Part shown: one piece after another, positions 7,972 to 15,775 of the stretch
Layout: each line of letters starts with the position of its first letter
Numbering within the stretch: the stretch's first letter is position 1
NCBI GenBank assembly: GCA_002386465.1
Contig: DGIT01000031.1
Location: forward strand, 7,453-37,196
DNA from: Burkholderiales bacterium UBA4615
GTDB taxonomy: Bacteria > Pseudomonadota > Gammaproteobacteria > Burkholderiales > Burkholderiaceae_E
Direction of reading: 5' to 3'
Length of the DNA stretch: 29,744 nt
Notes under the pieces: generated by a model
The model's database searches: none
The model's input: the letters and a program-made list of their open reading frames with translations, nothing else
What the model was told of the DNA's origin: nothing
Position numbers and translations under genes: made by a program

Positions 7972-8973
7972 ATGAAACCCTTGCGCATTGCGGCCCTCTG
8001 TTTGCTGGCTGTGCTCAGCCTTGCGGCAGCAGGTGGGTGGTGGTTGTACGCCCAATCGCCATTGACGCTGGCGCAGCCCAAGCTTGACGTCGACATTGAG
8101 CGCGGCGCAGCCGGCGCTGCGCTGGCCGCATCGCTGCAACGCCAGGGCGTTGCCCTGCCTGGATGGGCCATGTCGCTCGCCTTGCGCCTGCGTGGCGACG
8201 CCCCACGCGTGCGTGCGGGCAGTTATGTGCTCGAGGCGCCCCTGACGCTCAGGGCGCTGCTGGACCGACTCACGCGTGGCGACGTCACCCAGAAGGAAGT
8301 GGTGCTGATTGAAGGCTGGAATTTCCGGCAAGTGCGCGAAGCCCTGGCCCGGCAGTCTGATCTCAAACCCGACTCCGCTGCACTGGATGACGCCGCACTG
8401 TTGCGCGCCCTGGGTGCCCAGGAGACGCACCCGGAAGGGCTCTTTGCCCCCGATACCTATGCGTATTCACGCGGCACCAGCGATCTGGACGTGCTGCGCC
8501 GGGCCTATCGGTTGCAGCAGCAACGCCTGCAGCAGGCATGGAATAACCGGGCAACCCAAACGGGTGCGGCGCCGTTGCGTACGCCCTATGAGGCCCTGAT
8601 CCTGGCCTCGATCGTCGAAAAAGAGACCGGAAAGGAAGCCGACCGGGTCCGGGTGGCATCGGTGTTCGCCAACCGACTGAACCGCGCGATGATGTTGCAA
8701 AGCGACCCCACGACCATCTACGGGATGGGCGAGCAGTTTGACGGCAATCTGCGCCGACGTGATCTGCGCACGGACACCCCGTACAACACCTATACCCGAC
8801 ACGGCCTGCCGCCCACGCCGATCGCCATGCCGGGTAAGGCTTCCCTGGCTGCGGCGCTCAATCCCGCTGCCTCTTCGGCACTCTATTTCGTTGCGCGGGG
8901 TGATGGCAGCAGCGAGTTTTCCGACGATCTGGGCGCCCACAACCGGGCCGTTGCGCGCTATCAGAAAAAGTAG
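7972..8973 (+). CDS. mltG: Endolytic murein transglycosylase MltG
   Basis: A 333-residue inner-membrane peptidoglycan lyase that cuts nascent glycan strands and may act as a terminase of glycan elongation. Residues 4-27 are a single hydrophobic anchor (AALCLLAVLSLAAAGGWWLY). A LysM-like region with EGWNFRQVREALA follows, and then the YceG/MltG catalytic domain. ASIVEKETG contains the candidate catalytic glutamate (E216/E218 in IVEKE). LFAPDTY, VFANRLNR, LQSDPTTIYGMG and NTYTRHGLPPTPI are all family landmarks. Length matches E. coli MltG (about 340). ATG 7972 begins exactly at the anchor. It starts the rightward mltG-tmk-holB-pilZ set; tmk begins 31 bp after its stop. Confidence 0.95.
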   Translation: MKPLRIAALCLLAVLSLAAAGGWWLYAQSPLTLAQPKLDVDIERGAAGAALAASLQRQGVALPGWAMSLALRLRGDAPRVRAGSYVLEAPLTLRALLDRLTRGDVTQKEVVLIEGWNFRQVREALARQSDLKPDSAALDDAALLRALGAQETHPEGLFAPDTYAYSRGTSDLDVLRRAYRLQQQRLQQAWNNRATQTGAAPLRTPYEALILASIVEKETGKEADRVRVASVFANRLNRAMMLQSDPTTIYGMGEQFDGNLRRRDLRTDTPYNTYTRHGLPPTPIAMPGKASLAAALNPAASSALYFVARGDGSSEFSDDLGAHNRAVARYQKK

Positions 8974-9004
8974 ACGCAGCAGCTGCATCACCAAGGACTT
9001 CCAT

Positions 9005-9676
9005 ATGGCCAGCGATCAGGCCCACGATTCAACGCCCGGTTTGGGGCAGGATCCAACCCGCATGACCGAGCGTACGGGTCGGTTCATCACCTTCGAGGGC
9101 ATCGACGGGGCCGGCAAGAGCACCCATCTGGCCGAATACGTGCAGGCGCTGAAGGATCGCGGCCACACGGTTCATCTCACCCGCGAACCCGGTGGCACAC
9201 CACTGGCCGAAGCAATTCGGGATTGGGTGCTGGAGCAGCCCATGTCCATGCAGGTTGAAGCGCTGCTGGTGTTCGCAGCGCGTCAGGATCATCTGGATAC
9301 GGTCATTCGCCCCGCGTTGGCCCGAGGCGACTGGGTGGTCTGCGACCGGTTCACTGATTCCACGGTCGCCTACCAGGGCGGAGGGCGTGGCATGCCCGCG
9401 AGGCAGATTGAGCAACTCGAAGCCTGGGTACATGCCGACCTGCAACCCGATCGGACCTACCTCTTCGACCTGCCTGCCGCGCTGGCAGCGCAACGCCGTG
9501 GCGCGGTGCGGGCGGCGGACCGCTTCGAGGCGCTGGATGAAGCGTTTTTCGAGCGGGTGAGGCACGCTTATCTGGCACGGGCCAGGCAGGCAGCAGGGCG
9601 GTTTCGCCTGATTGATGCCACCCGAACACTGCCAGAAATCAAGAAAACACTTCAAGAAGATATCTTAACTATATGA
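9005..9676 (+). CDS. tmk: Thymidylate kinase
   Basis: A 223-residue dTMP kinase that phosphorylates dTMP to dTDP with ATP in dTTP synthesis. The P-loop EGIDGAGKST is at residues 31-40, DRFTDSTVAYQGGGRG carries the DRF/thymidine-binding motif, and REPGGTP is the substrate-binding segment. The frame is open back to 8738 inside mltG, but ATG 9005 has AAGGA (8993-8997) at the right distance; ATG 9062 (MTERTGRF) would give a protein nearer the usual length and is a possible alternative. The stop overlaps the holB start as ATGA, indicating translational coupling. The last codons run into an unusual AT-rich stretch. Confidence 0.95.
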   Translation: MASDQAHDSTPGLGQDPTRMTERTGRFITFEGIDGAGKSTHLAEYVQALKDRGHTVHLTREPGGTPLAEAIRDWVLEQPMSMQVEALLVFAARQDHLDTVIRPALARGDWVVCDRFTDSTVAYQGGGRGMPARQIEQLEAWVHADLQPDRTYLFDLPAALAAQRRGAVRAADRFEALDEAFFERVRHAYLARARQAAGRFRLIDATRTLPEIKKTLQEDILTI

Positions 9677-9696
9677 ATAATAATAATGTATCTTCT
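9655..9696. repeat. AT-rich inverted repeat and (AAT)4 run across the tmk/holB junction
   Basis: AGAAGATA (9655-9662) is the exact reverse complement of TATCTTCT (9689-9696). The 26-base interval contains the tmk stop, the holB start codon (9673-9675) and four AAT units (9676-9687) that encode a run of Asn in HolB. AAGATATCTT (9657-9666) is a further palindrome inside. The stretch is strikingly AT-rich against its surroundings. In mRNA it could form a hairpin presenting the holB start in its loop; this is inferred. Confidence 0.55.
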
Positions 9697-10719
9697 GAGC
9701 ATCACGCCCCGCCTGAAGCCATGCCCTGGCATCAGACGGCACTGACCGACTTGCTCACACATCGTGATCGCCTGCCGCACGCGCTGTTGCTGACTGGTCC
9801 GGCCGGGACTGGGCTGTCCCAGTTCGGACAGGCCCTGGCAGGTGCCCTCTTGTGCGAGACGCCTCAAACAGCCGGCTCGCCAGGCTGTGGACGCTGTGCT
9901 GCCTGCGGCTGGATGGCGGCCGGTTCACATCCCGATTTTCGGGCGCTGAACCGCATGGTCGATGACGACGGCAAGGAGTCCGCGGAGATCAAGGTCGAGC
10001 AGTTTCGAACCCTGGGCGATTTCTTTACGGTAGGCGCGCATCGTGCAGGCCGGCGCATCGTGATCATCGATCCGGCCGATGCGCTGAACACAGTGACCGC
10101 CAATGCCTTGCTCAAGACCCTCGAGGAGCCGGGGGAGGGGTTGCTGTTCATTCTGATCAGTCACCGGATCGATGCCTTGCCGCCGACCATCCGCTCGCGA
10201 TGCCAACTGTACCGGCTCGATGGCCCGGATCTGGACGCAGCGTGCGCCTGGATACAAGGTGCCACCGGTTGCAGCGCCCAGGATGCGCAGACCTGGCTGG
10301 CCATGGCAGGCGGTGCACCCTTACCGGCGGCTCACCTCGCCGAGCCTGCCCGCGCCGCCGCCCATCGGGCCATGCTGGAGACCCTGGCCAAGCTGCCCGA
10401 CACTGCAACAGTCGAGGTGGCCGATGCCCTTCAATCCTTCGAGCCGCGGCTGTGGTTGCCGCTGCTGCAGCGCTGGGTGATGGATCTTGGCCGCGTCAAG
10501 CAAGGGGCAGCGCCACGCTATTTTCCGCAATGGTCTGGGCGGCTGCAGGAACTGGCCGGTCGCAGCGACACCGATCGGCTTGTCAAAGCGGGGCGCGTCC
10601 TCGCCGGACAGTTTCGGCTGGTGGGGCACCCCCTCAATCCGCGGCTGTTCTGCGAAGAATCGTTGGGTGCGTTGGCCAATGCCTTCACCCCCATCGCAAC
10701 ACTTGAGCGTGGCAGATGA
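9673..10719 (+). CDS. holB: DNA polymerase III subunit δ'
   Basis: A 348-residue clamp-loader subunit. δ' sits in the clamp-loader complex with δ and the DnaX proteins and helps open the sliding clamp. The AAA+ core starts about residue 17 with PWHQTALTDLL. The P-loop place reads GPAGTGLSQ and lacks the Lys, as expected for δ', which does not hydrolyse ATP. The zinc module is seen as CGRCAACGW. VIIDPADALNTVTANALLKTLEEP is the Walker B/sensor region and RSRCQLY the SRC motif. The start ATG overlaps the tmk stop (ATGA) and lacks a strong ribosome site of its own; the first residues MNNNNVSSEHH are unusual and low-complexity. ATG 9721 is an alternative start. The stop overlaps the pilZ start in the same ATGA manner. 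Confidence 0.93.
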   Translation: MNNNNVSSEHHAPPEAMPWHQTALTDLLTHRDRLPHALLLTGPAGTGLSQFGQALAGALLCETPQTAGSPGCGRCAACGWMAAGSHPDFRALNRMVDDDGKESAEIKVEQFRTLGDFFTVGAHRAGRRIVIIDPADALNTVTANALLKTLEEPGEGLLFILISHRIDALPPTIRSRCQLYRLDGPDLDAACAWIQGATGCSAQDAQTWLAMAGGAPLPAAHLAEPARAAAHRAMLETLAKLPDTATVEVADALQSFEPRLWLPLLQRWVMDLGRVKQGAAPRYFPQWSGRLQELAGRSDTDRLVKAGRVLAGQFRLVGHPLNPRLFCEESLGALANAFTPIATLERGR

Positions 10720-11108
10720 TCGAAGCGACAACTCCCAGCACCGTGACCGGCCCGCCCACCACCACTGCGGCAGGGCGTTCTAGTGTCATTTCGCTGGCGA
10801 TTCGCGATCGAGCGGTCCTGCGGGCTGCCTACATGCCCTTCATCCAGGGCGGCGCGCTGTTTGTGCCGACCAATCGCCATGCCGCACTGGGCGATGACCT
10901 GTACCTGATCATGACCTTGCCTGATGACCCGACCAAGCATGCGGTGGCCGGGAAAGTCGTCTGGCTGACGCCGGCAGGCAGCACAGGTCGCCAGCAGGGC
11001 CTGGGGATTCAATTTGCCCGCAGCGAGGCAGGCGAACACATCAAGGCCCGGATCGAGACGCTGATCGGCGGAGCTGGCGCAGCTCAAGGGCCGACTCACA
11101 CGCTCTGA
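10716..11108 (+). CDS. pilZ: PilZ-domain protein
   Basis: A 130-residue PilZ-domain protein. The location right after holB is typical of the PilZ linked to type IV pilus biogenesis. After a flexible Thr/Pro-rich start (residues 1-20), the β-barrel can be followed through YMPFIQGGALFVPT, GDDLYLIMTLPDD, HAVAGKVVWLTPAG and QGLGIQFA. The RxxxR and D/NxSxxG motifs needed for cyclic-di-GMP are not visible, matching type IV pilus PilZ proteins that do not bind the nucleotide in the canonical way. ATG 10716 overlaps the holB stop by four bases, so translation is probably coupled. No pilus genes are in the window, so the pilus role is by family and context only. Confidence 0.88.
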   Translation: MIEATTPSTVTGPPTTTAAGRSSVISLAIRDRAVLRAAYMPFIQGGALFVPTNRHAALGDDLYLIMTLPDDPTKHAVAGKVVWLTPAGSTGRQQGLGIQFARSEAGEHIKARIETLIGGAGAAQGPTHTL

Positions 11109-11279
11109 GTCAAGGGCAGGACAGGCTCGTCTGCAGTCGTTCCGCACGGTATCCGCGTCGTCTGCCAGCGGGCTTTCAAACACCGGTTGACCGAAAAGCC
11201 CTGGTCTAGGCGTGGCACGACAGTCGTCCGAGCGACTTCAAGTCCCTGAGGAAACAGGGGTCCCGCTGCTTGCGCCCCG

Positions 11280-11285
11280 TACAAT
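11280..11285 (+). promoter_or_regulatory. Candidate -10 box (TACAAT) upstream of tatD
   Basis: TACAAT in the context CCCCGTACAATCCGCG lies 64 bp before the tatD start, inside the 241-bp pilZ-tatD gap. It suggests tatD has its own promoter. No convincing -35 is seen. The rest of the gap holds one small stem (CCCTG 11244-11248 / CAGGG 11255-11259) and no supportable gene. Confidence 0.35.
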
Positions 11286-11349
11286 CCGCGTTTCTCTGAC
11301 GCCCCCTGCGGGCATGCCGGGCGCTGCTGAGGTGTCGGGCCCACTGTGC

Positions 11350-12138
11350 ATGTACGTCGATTCTCACTGTCATCTTGATTTTCCTGGCCTGTCCGAGCGA
11401 CTCCCCGAGGTGCTCGCCCGCATGCGGGACAACCAGGTGACGCAGGCACTGTGTGTCGCGGTCACCCTGGAAGACTTTCCACGGGTGCTCGCGCTTGCCC
11501 AGGCGCATCCGCATCTGTATGCCTCGGTCGGTGTGCACCCGGACTCCACCGAGTGTCAGGAGCCCGATGTCGACACGCTCGTCACGCTGGCCACGCAAGC
11601 GAAAGTGATCGCCACCGGCGAGACCGGCCTCGATTATTTCCGGGCCGGCGATGATCCGGCCACCACGCATGGCTGGCAGCGCGAGCGATTTCGCGTTCAT
11701 ATCCGTGCTGCCCGACGCAGCGGCCGCCCGCTCATCATCCATACGCGCTCAGCCGCGGCCGACACGCTGGCGATCATGCAGGAGGAGGGTGCGCGCGATG
11801 TGGGCGGGGTGATGCACTGCTTCACCGAAAGCTGGGGGGTCGCACAGGCGGCGCTGGATCTGGGCTTTCACATCTCCATCTCCGGGATCGTCACCTTTCG
11901 CAATGCCGACGCTTTGCGCGACGTCGCACAGCGTGTCCCGGCTGAGCGCCTGCTGATCGAGACCGACTCGCCCTATCTCGCTCCAGTGCCGCATCGCGGG
12001 AAAACCAATGAGCCCGGGTTTGTTCGTCACGTGGGCGAATACATTGCGGCACTGCGCGGTGTGACGCCCGAGCAGCTGGCCGAGCAGACCCGCGTCAATT
12101 TTTTTAGCTGCTTTCGACTTAACGAGCCTTCATGCTAA
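11350..12138 (+). CDS. tatD: TatD-family metal-dependent deoxyribonuclease
   Basis: A 262-residue TatD-type TIM-barrel hydrolase. Family members are Mg2+/Zn2+-dependent 3'-5' DNases, some acting in DNA repair, and others are uncharacterised. The ligand motifs are in order: DSHCHLDF (H6, H8), ATGETGLDYF (Glu), LIIHTRSA (His), GVMHCFTES (His) and LLIETDSPYLAPVPHRG (Asp). The frame is open back to 11212, but ATG 11350 places DSHCHLD at the N-terminus as in all family members, and the upstream codons look like random reading. The final codons overlap the next gene by 7 bases. YcfH rather than TatD itself may be the closest E. coli relative, given the tmk-holB neighbourhood. Confidence 0.93.
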   Translation: MYVDSHCHLDFPGLSERLPEVLARMRDNQVTQALCVAVTLEDFPRVLALAQAHPHLYASVGVHPDSTECQEPDVDTLVTLATQAKVIATGETGLDYFRAGDDPATTHGWQRERFRVHIRAARRSGRPLIIHTRSAAADTLAIMQEEGARDVGGVMHCFTESWGVAQAALDLGFHISISGIVTFRNADALRDVAQRVPAERLLIETDSPYLAPVPHRGKTNEPGFVRHVGEYIAALRGVTPEQLAEQTRVNFFSCFRLNEPSC

Positions 12139-12632
12139 CCATCGCTCTGTACGTCGCCGCCATCGTCGCGGCCAATCTCACCGTTGCGGCGTTCGGGCCC
12201 TGGGTGAGTCCGATCAATGCGTTTTTGCTGATCGGATTGGACCTGGCCCTGCGCGATCGCTTACATGAGCAATGGCAGGGCAGGCGGTTGTGGCCGCGCA
12301 TGTTGGCCCTGATTGCGGTGGCCGGAGCGGTATCCTGGCTGCTCAACCCGGCAGCCGGAAAAATTGCCCTGGCTTCGGTCGTAGCGTTTTGTGCAGCCGG
12401 GCTGGTGGATACGCTGGTGTACCAGCTGCTGGCAGGCCGGCCCTTCCTGCAGCGCTCAAACGGCAGCAACGTGGCGGCAGCCCTCACCGACAGCCTGATC
12501 TTTCCGACACTCGCTTTCGGTGGGCTGCTGCCAGGGATCGTCGCAATGCAGTTCGCGGCAAAGACGCTTGGCGGAGGGCTCTGGTCGCTGATCCTGTGGC
12601 GCATGTCGCCTGCCAGACGCACGCCGGCCTGA
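12132..12632 (+). CDS. VUT-family integral membrane protein (queuosine-precursor transporter-like)
   Basis: A 166-residue, strongly hydrophobic protein with about five membrane segments: 1-21, 26-39, 54-71, 75-97 and 120-145 roughly. The pattern ANLTVAAFG at the start, DLALRDRLHEQW, DTLVYQLL and the Ser/Asn-rich SNGSNVAAALTDSLIFPTLAFGG near the end are those of the VUT (YhhQ) family. Some members carry 7-deazaguanine precursors of queuosine. It is shorter than YhhQ (about 220), so it may belong to a distinct short branch, and the substrate is not certain. It overlaps the tatD end by 7 bases and is probably cotranscribed. The phospholipase gene converges on it 124 bp downstream; I see no clear terminator in that gap. 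Confidence 0.75.
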   Translation: MLTIALYVAAIVAANLTVAAFGPWVSPINAFLLIGLDLALRDRLHEQWQGRRLWPRMLALIAVAGAVSWLLNPAAGKIALASVVAFCAAGLVDTLVYQLLAGRPFLQRSNGSNVAAALTDSLIFPTLAFGGLLPGIVAMQFAAKTLGGGLWSLILWRMSPARRTPA

Positions 12633-12756
12633 GACGCTTCTCGATCAGACCGCGCTCAAGCCATCGGGCTCTGCGCACCGAAGCACTCATGGCATCGCGC
12701 TCGGTCAACCGAACTGAGGGCACCCCGATGAGTACGTCGTGCGCAGGCCATTGCGC

Positions 12757-14328
12757 TCAGAGCATCGCGTCGATCGGCAACAGTCTAAGCAGCCCCACGC
12801 CCAGGCGACGCAGGAACCCGGTTTCCGGCTCGGTGTCGTAACGACGCCCGGCTTGCGCCTCATCCACCCAGGTGATCCGCCCGCTTGCCGGGTCGCGCTG
12901 CACCTGCCAGGCGGCCTGGGGCAGTCCCTCCAGCACGCCTTGGGCAACGCGTGCGGCCAGGGGAGGGCTCTCGAAGAGCATGCCGAGCTCGGTATTAATC
13001 TGGGCCGAGCGCGGATCCAGATTGAACGATCCCACGAAGAGTTTGCGTCGGTCGAAGACGAAGGTCTTGGCATGCAGGCTGACATTCGAGCTGCCTTTCC
13101 CTGCTGACTGCGCGGGCGGGCGGGCGCCAGGCGTAGGTTTCACCTCCCACAGCGTCACACCACCGGCCAGCAAGGCCTCGCGCTGGCGGGAGTAACCGGC
13201 GTGCACGGCCCCCACATCGTTGGAGGCCATCGAATTCGTCAGAACGGTGGTCCGCACGCCGCGGGCCTGGGCTGAGGTGAGCAAAGCGGTGCCGCTGTCA
13301 CGCGGCACGAAGTAGGGCGACACCAGCAGCATCTCCTCGCGCGTGTCGGCCACCATCGGCATCAGCCGATCGAGCAGACGCGTCGCGCTGCCCCCATCTT
13401 TGCCCAGTGTCTTGGCAGGGTCGTCATACACCAGGGTGGCCAGTGCCGGTTCAAAGGCCAGTCTTCCTGCAACCAGGTCGCGGGCCATTTCGGAGTCGCG
13501 CAAAGCATCCATATAGACCCGGACCGAGTCGCGGGTTGTCAGGCCGCGTGCGAGCGTGCGCAAGGTTGCCAATGCGGCGTCAGGCGCCGCAGGCAGCAGG
13601 CTGGCCGCAGGCCAGGCCGACGCACTGTTCCAGTACAGATCGAACTGCTCTGCCAGTTGTCTGACGACCGGGCCTTGAACGATCGCATCCAGGTCGCCGA
13701 ACGCGACCTCCGAGGTCGCGGCGAAATATTCGTTGCCGATATTGCGACCGCCCACGATCGCCGCCTGCCCATCGGCAATAAACGCCTTGTTGTGCATGCG
13801 CCGGTTCACACGCGACAAATCAGTGACGTAGTCCAGGGCGCGCATCGAACGATGCGCAAACGGGTTGTACAAACGCACTTCGATGCTTGGGTGGGCATCC
13901 AGCCCTGCAAGCACGGGCTCCAGATCGGCGGTGTGGATGTCATCGAGCAGCAGCCGCACCCGCACACCCCGATCAGCGGCTCGCAGCAGCTGGGCCAGCA
14001 GCACTTGCCCGGTATCGTCGTTGTGCCAGATGTAGTACTGCGCATCGAGCGTACGTTCAGACAGACCGGCCAGGGTTGAGCGGGCCAGAAAGGCGTCCTG
14101 TCCCCCTGGCAGCAGGTGAACCATGCTGCGCGGATCCTGCATTGCAAGGCCCGCGCTTGAATGCGCACGCTGCGACACCCCGCCCAGCATCGTCCTGTCC
14201 GTATCCATCACCGACCGGGAGGGCTCTCGCTGCGCCTGAGGCAAGCTCGTGCAGGCGCTCAGAGCCAGGCCCATCAGCGCAAGCAGCAGCGTGCAAGCAC
14301 GCAGACGCAGGCCGTCGAACCGATTCAT
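12757..14328 (-). CDS. Phospholipase D / cardiolipin synthase-like lipoprotein
   Basis: A PLD-superfamily protein of 523 residues with a lipoprotein signal: a charged start MNRFDGLRLR, a hydrophobic core and the lipobox LSAC (Cys 26). It is therefore probably membrane-anchored facing the periplasm. Both HKD motifs are present: MHNKAFIADGQAAIVGGRN (H179, K181, D186) and LHAKTFVFDRRKLFVGSFN in the C-terminal half. YYIWHNDDTG and SPYFVPRDSG fit the ClsC/YmdC-like cardiolipin synthase branch, which transfers phosphatidyl groups between lipids. Other PLD lipoproteins have different or unknown substrates, so no symbol is given. ATG 14346 is a possible start, six codons longer; neither has a good ribosome site. 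The antiporter gene lies just upstream on the same strand, about 25 bp away. Confidence 0.88.
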   Translation of the reverse strand: MNRFDGLRLRACTLLLALMGLALSACTSLPQAQREPSRSVMDTDRTMLGGVSQRAHSSAGLAMQDPRSMVHLLPGGQDAFLARSTLAGLSERTLDAQYYIWHNDDTGQVLLAQLLRAADRGVRVRLLLDDIHTADLEPVLAGLDAHPSIEVRLYNPFAHRSMRALDYVTDLSRVNRRMHNKAFIADGQAAIVGGRNIGNEYFAATSEVAFGDLDAIVQGPVVRQLAEQFDLYWNSASAWPAASLLPAAPDAALATLRTLARGLTTRDSVRVYMDALRDSEMARDLVAGRLAFEPALATLVYDDPAKTLGKDGGSATRLLDRLMPMVADTREEMLLVSPYFVPRDSGTALLTSAQARGVRTTVLTNSMASNDVGAVHAGYSRQREALLAGGVTLWEVKPTPGARPPAQSAGKGSSNVSLHAKTFVFDRRKLFVGSFNLDPRSAQINTELGMLFESPPLAARVAQGVLEGLPQAAWQVQRDPASGRITWVDEAQAGRRYDTEPETGFLRRLGVGLLRLLPIDAML

Positions 14329-14353
14329 GCCATCAGCATCATGCATTGCGCAT

Positions 14354-15619
14354 TTAAAGCAGGCGAAACGCCAGGATCGCGGTCATCGTGGGAGGCAAGG
14401 CTGCGATGAACAGTCCGAGCGGGCTGATTGCACCATCCTCGAATTGCCCGCGCAAAATCGCAAATCCCGCTGGGTTGGGGGCGTTGGCAATCACGGTGAG
14501 GCCGCCGCCGGTAATGGCGCCCGCCACCAGCGCGCGCTTGAAAGGTTCGCTCAGTCCTTCTACCTGCGAGCCTAGATAGGTGAGGGCGGCGTTATCGGTG
14601 ATCGCGGTCAGCGCTGTGGCACCGAAATAGACGGTATCGGCATTCATGCTGTGCAGCAGCGGCTCGAGCCACCAACTCTGCAGTCCGCCCAGAACCACCA
14701 GGCCAGACAGAAAGAACGCCACCAACAGACCCTCTCGGAGAATCAGCCGGTCCTGGTACTGCGGATACGCAGAAGCCACGCCCATGAAGAGCAGGAACAG
14801 GCCCATGAACACCGCCGGATGATGAGCGAACGCCACGATGCCGGCCAGGATCAGCAGATGGACAATCAGAACGCTCCAGGGCACAGAAGCCGTATCGGGC
14901 TTGCCGGCTTGTACAGCGGGGCGCAGATTTGCCAGTTCATTGCGAAACACAAACGTGATGACAGCTGCATTGATGAACACCGCCAGCGCCATCTTCCAGC
15001 CGAAATGGGTCAGCATGTAAAAGACATCCCATTGCCACTTGGCAGCCACCATCAGCACCGGCGGCGCAGCGAACGGGGTCAGCACCCCGCCGATCGATAC
15101 ATTCACAAACAGCACACCAAGCGTGGCGTACTTGAGCGGCTTGGAGGCATGTGCGCCATCCAGTCGGTCGCGCAGCATCAGCGCTGCCAGCGTCATGGCC
15201 GCAGGCTCGGTGATAAAAGACCCAATCAAGGGCACGACAGCGAGCGTCAGGAAAAAGAAAGCCTGTGCGCCACGCACCGGCACAAATGAGGCGATGACTT
15301 CGACCAGGTTGCGCGCGGCCTGCAGCACCGCCCGGCTCGCGGCGACCACCATGATCGCGAAGACAAACATGGGCTCGGTGAAATTGCGGGCGTCAAGGTA
15401 GGCGGCCGCCGCACCCGTTCCGGACATCATCGCGATGACCGCCACCATGATCATCGCCCAAAAGCCGAAGACGATTTCGACCTCGGCGAGCATGTGCCAG
15501 GCGCCTGCGTGGCGCGTTCCACGATGCGCCATGCGTTCGAAGAATTTCGTGGAAAAGGTGTGTGCAATCGCGATCGCAAACAGGATCGCGCCAGCCCATT
15601 GAACGGCGGTCGGGGTCAC
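14354..15619 (-). CDS. Putative Na+/H+ antiporter (PF07399-type)
   Basis: A 421-residue polytopic inner-membrane protein with about ten to twelve hydrophobic segments. It resembles the family annotated as putative Na+/H+ antiporter (former DUF1504). Recognisable parts are HTFSTKFFERMAHR near the start, MMSGTGAAAAYL, GSFITEPAAMTLAALML, NVSIGGVLTPFAAPPVLMVA and AITDNAALTYLGSQV, with Asp/Glu/Asn residues inside membrane segments as in ion exchangers of the IT superfamily. I chose GTG 15619 because AGGAG stands five bases before it; the frame extends to ATG 15661, which lacks a ribosome site. It is followed closely by the phospholipase D-like gene, a possible two-gene envelope operon. The transported ion has not been shown from sequence. 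Confidence 0.8.
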   Translation of the reverse strand: MTPTAVQWAGAILFAIAIAHTFSTKFFERMAHRGTRHAGAWHMLAEVEIVFGFWAMIMVAVIAMMSGTGAAAAYLDARNFTEPMFVFAIMVVAASRAVLQAARNLVEVIASFVPVRGAQAFFFLTLAVVPLIGSFITEPAAMTLAALMLRDRLDGAHASKPLKYATLGVLFVNVSIGGVLTPFAAPPVLMVAAKWQWDVFYMLTHFGWKMALAVFINAAVITFVFRNELANLRPAVQAGKPDTASVPWSVLIVHLLILAGIVAFAHHPAVFMGLFLLFMGVASAYPQYQDRLILREGLLVAFFLSGLVVLGGLQSWWLEPLLHSMNADTVYFGATALTAITDNAALTYLGSQVEGLSEPFKRALVAGAITGGGLTVIANAPNPAGFAILRGQFEDGAISPLGLFIAALPPTMTAILAFRLL

Positions 15620-15724
15620 GGCAACTCCTGGCGCACGCCGGATCGGGATCGATCGGACCATCGCACGCGAGAGATGCCGATTCTACGGAGCAAGAGGCGG
15701 CGTGGGTTTAAACCTGGGGCGCAA

Positions 15725-15738
15725 GCAGACCTGTCTGC
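15725..15738. promoter_or_regulatory. Interrupted palindrome GCAGAC-CT-GTCTGC upstream of the antiporter
   Basis: Six-base arms with a 2-base centre lie about 106 bp before the antiporter GTG and 33 bp below the dioxygenase stop. It would fall near or just downstream of a promoter using the TTGACA at 15770-15775. The position suits a repressor site, but the binding protein is unknown and a chance palindrome is possible. Confidence 0.35.
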
Positions 15739-15769
15739 GACATCGATAAAGTGCGTATAATGTATATTA

Positions 15770-15775
15770 TGTCAA
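15770..15775 (-). promoter_or_regulatory. Candidate -35 box (TTGACA) for the antiporter gene
   Basis: Read leftward, a consensus TTGACA overlaps the dioxygenase stop codon and opens an AT-rich stretch (about 15744-15780) containing ATAATATACATTATAC. The hexamers at 16-19 bp spacing are poor -10 boxes, so the exact promoter is uncertain. Confidence 0.3.

Noticed and set aside
8738..9004. N-terminal extension of thymidylate kinase overlapping mltG
   Set aside because: ATG 9005 has a proper ribosome site and the extension has no kinase similarity, while the mltG frame there carries family motifs.
9673..10719. Missing P-loop lysine in HolB as a sign of gene decay
   Set aside because: δ' subunits generally lack a working ATP site, and the zinc module, SRC motif and full length are intact.
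11212..11349. N-terminal extension of the TatD protein
   Set aside because: Family members begin right at the D-x-H-x-H motif; the extension is Pro-rich random reading that covers the probable promoter.
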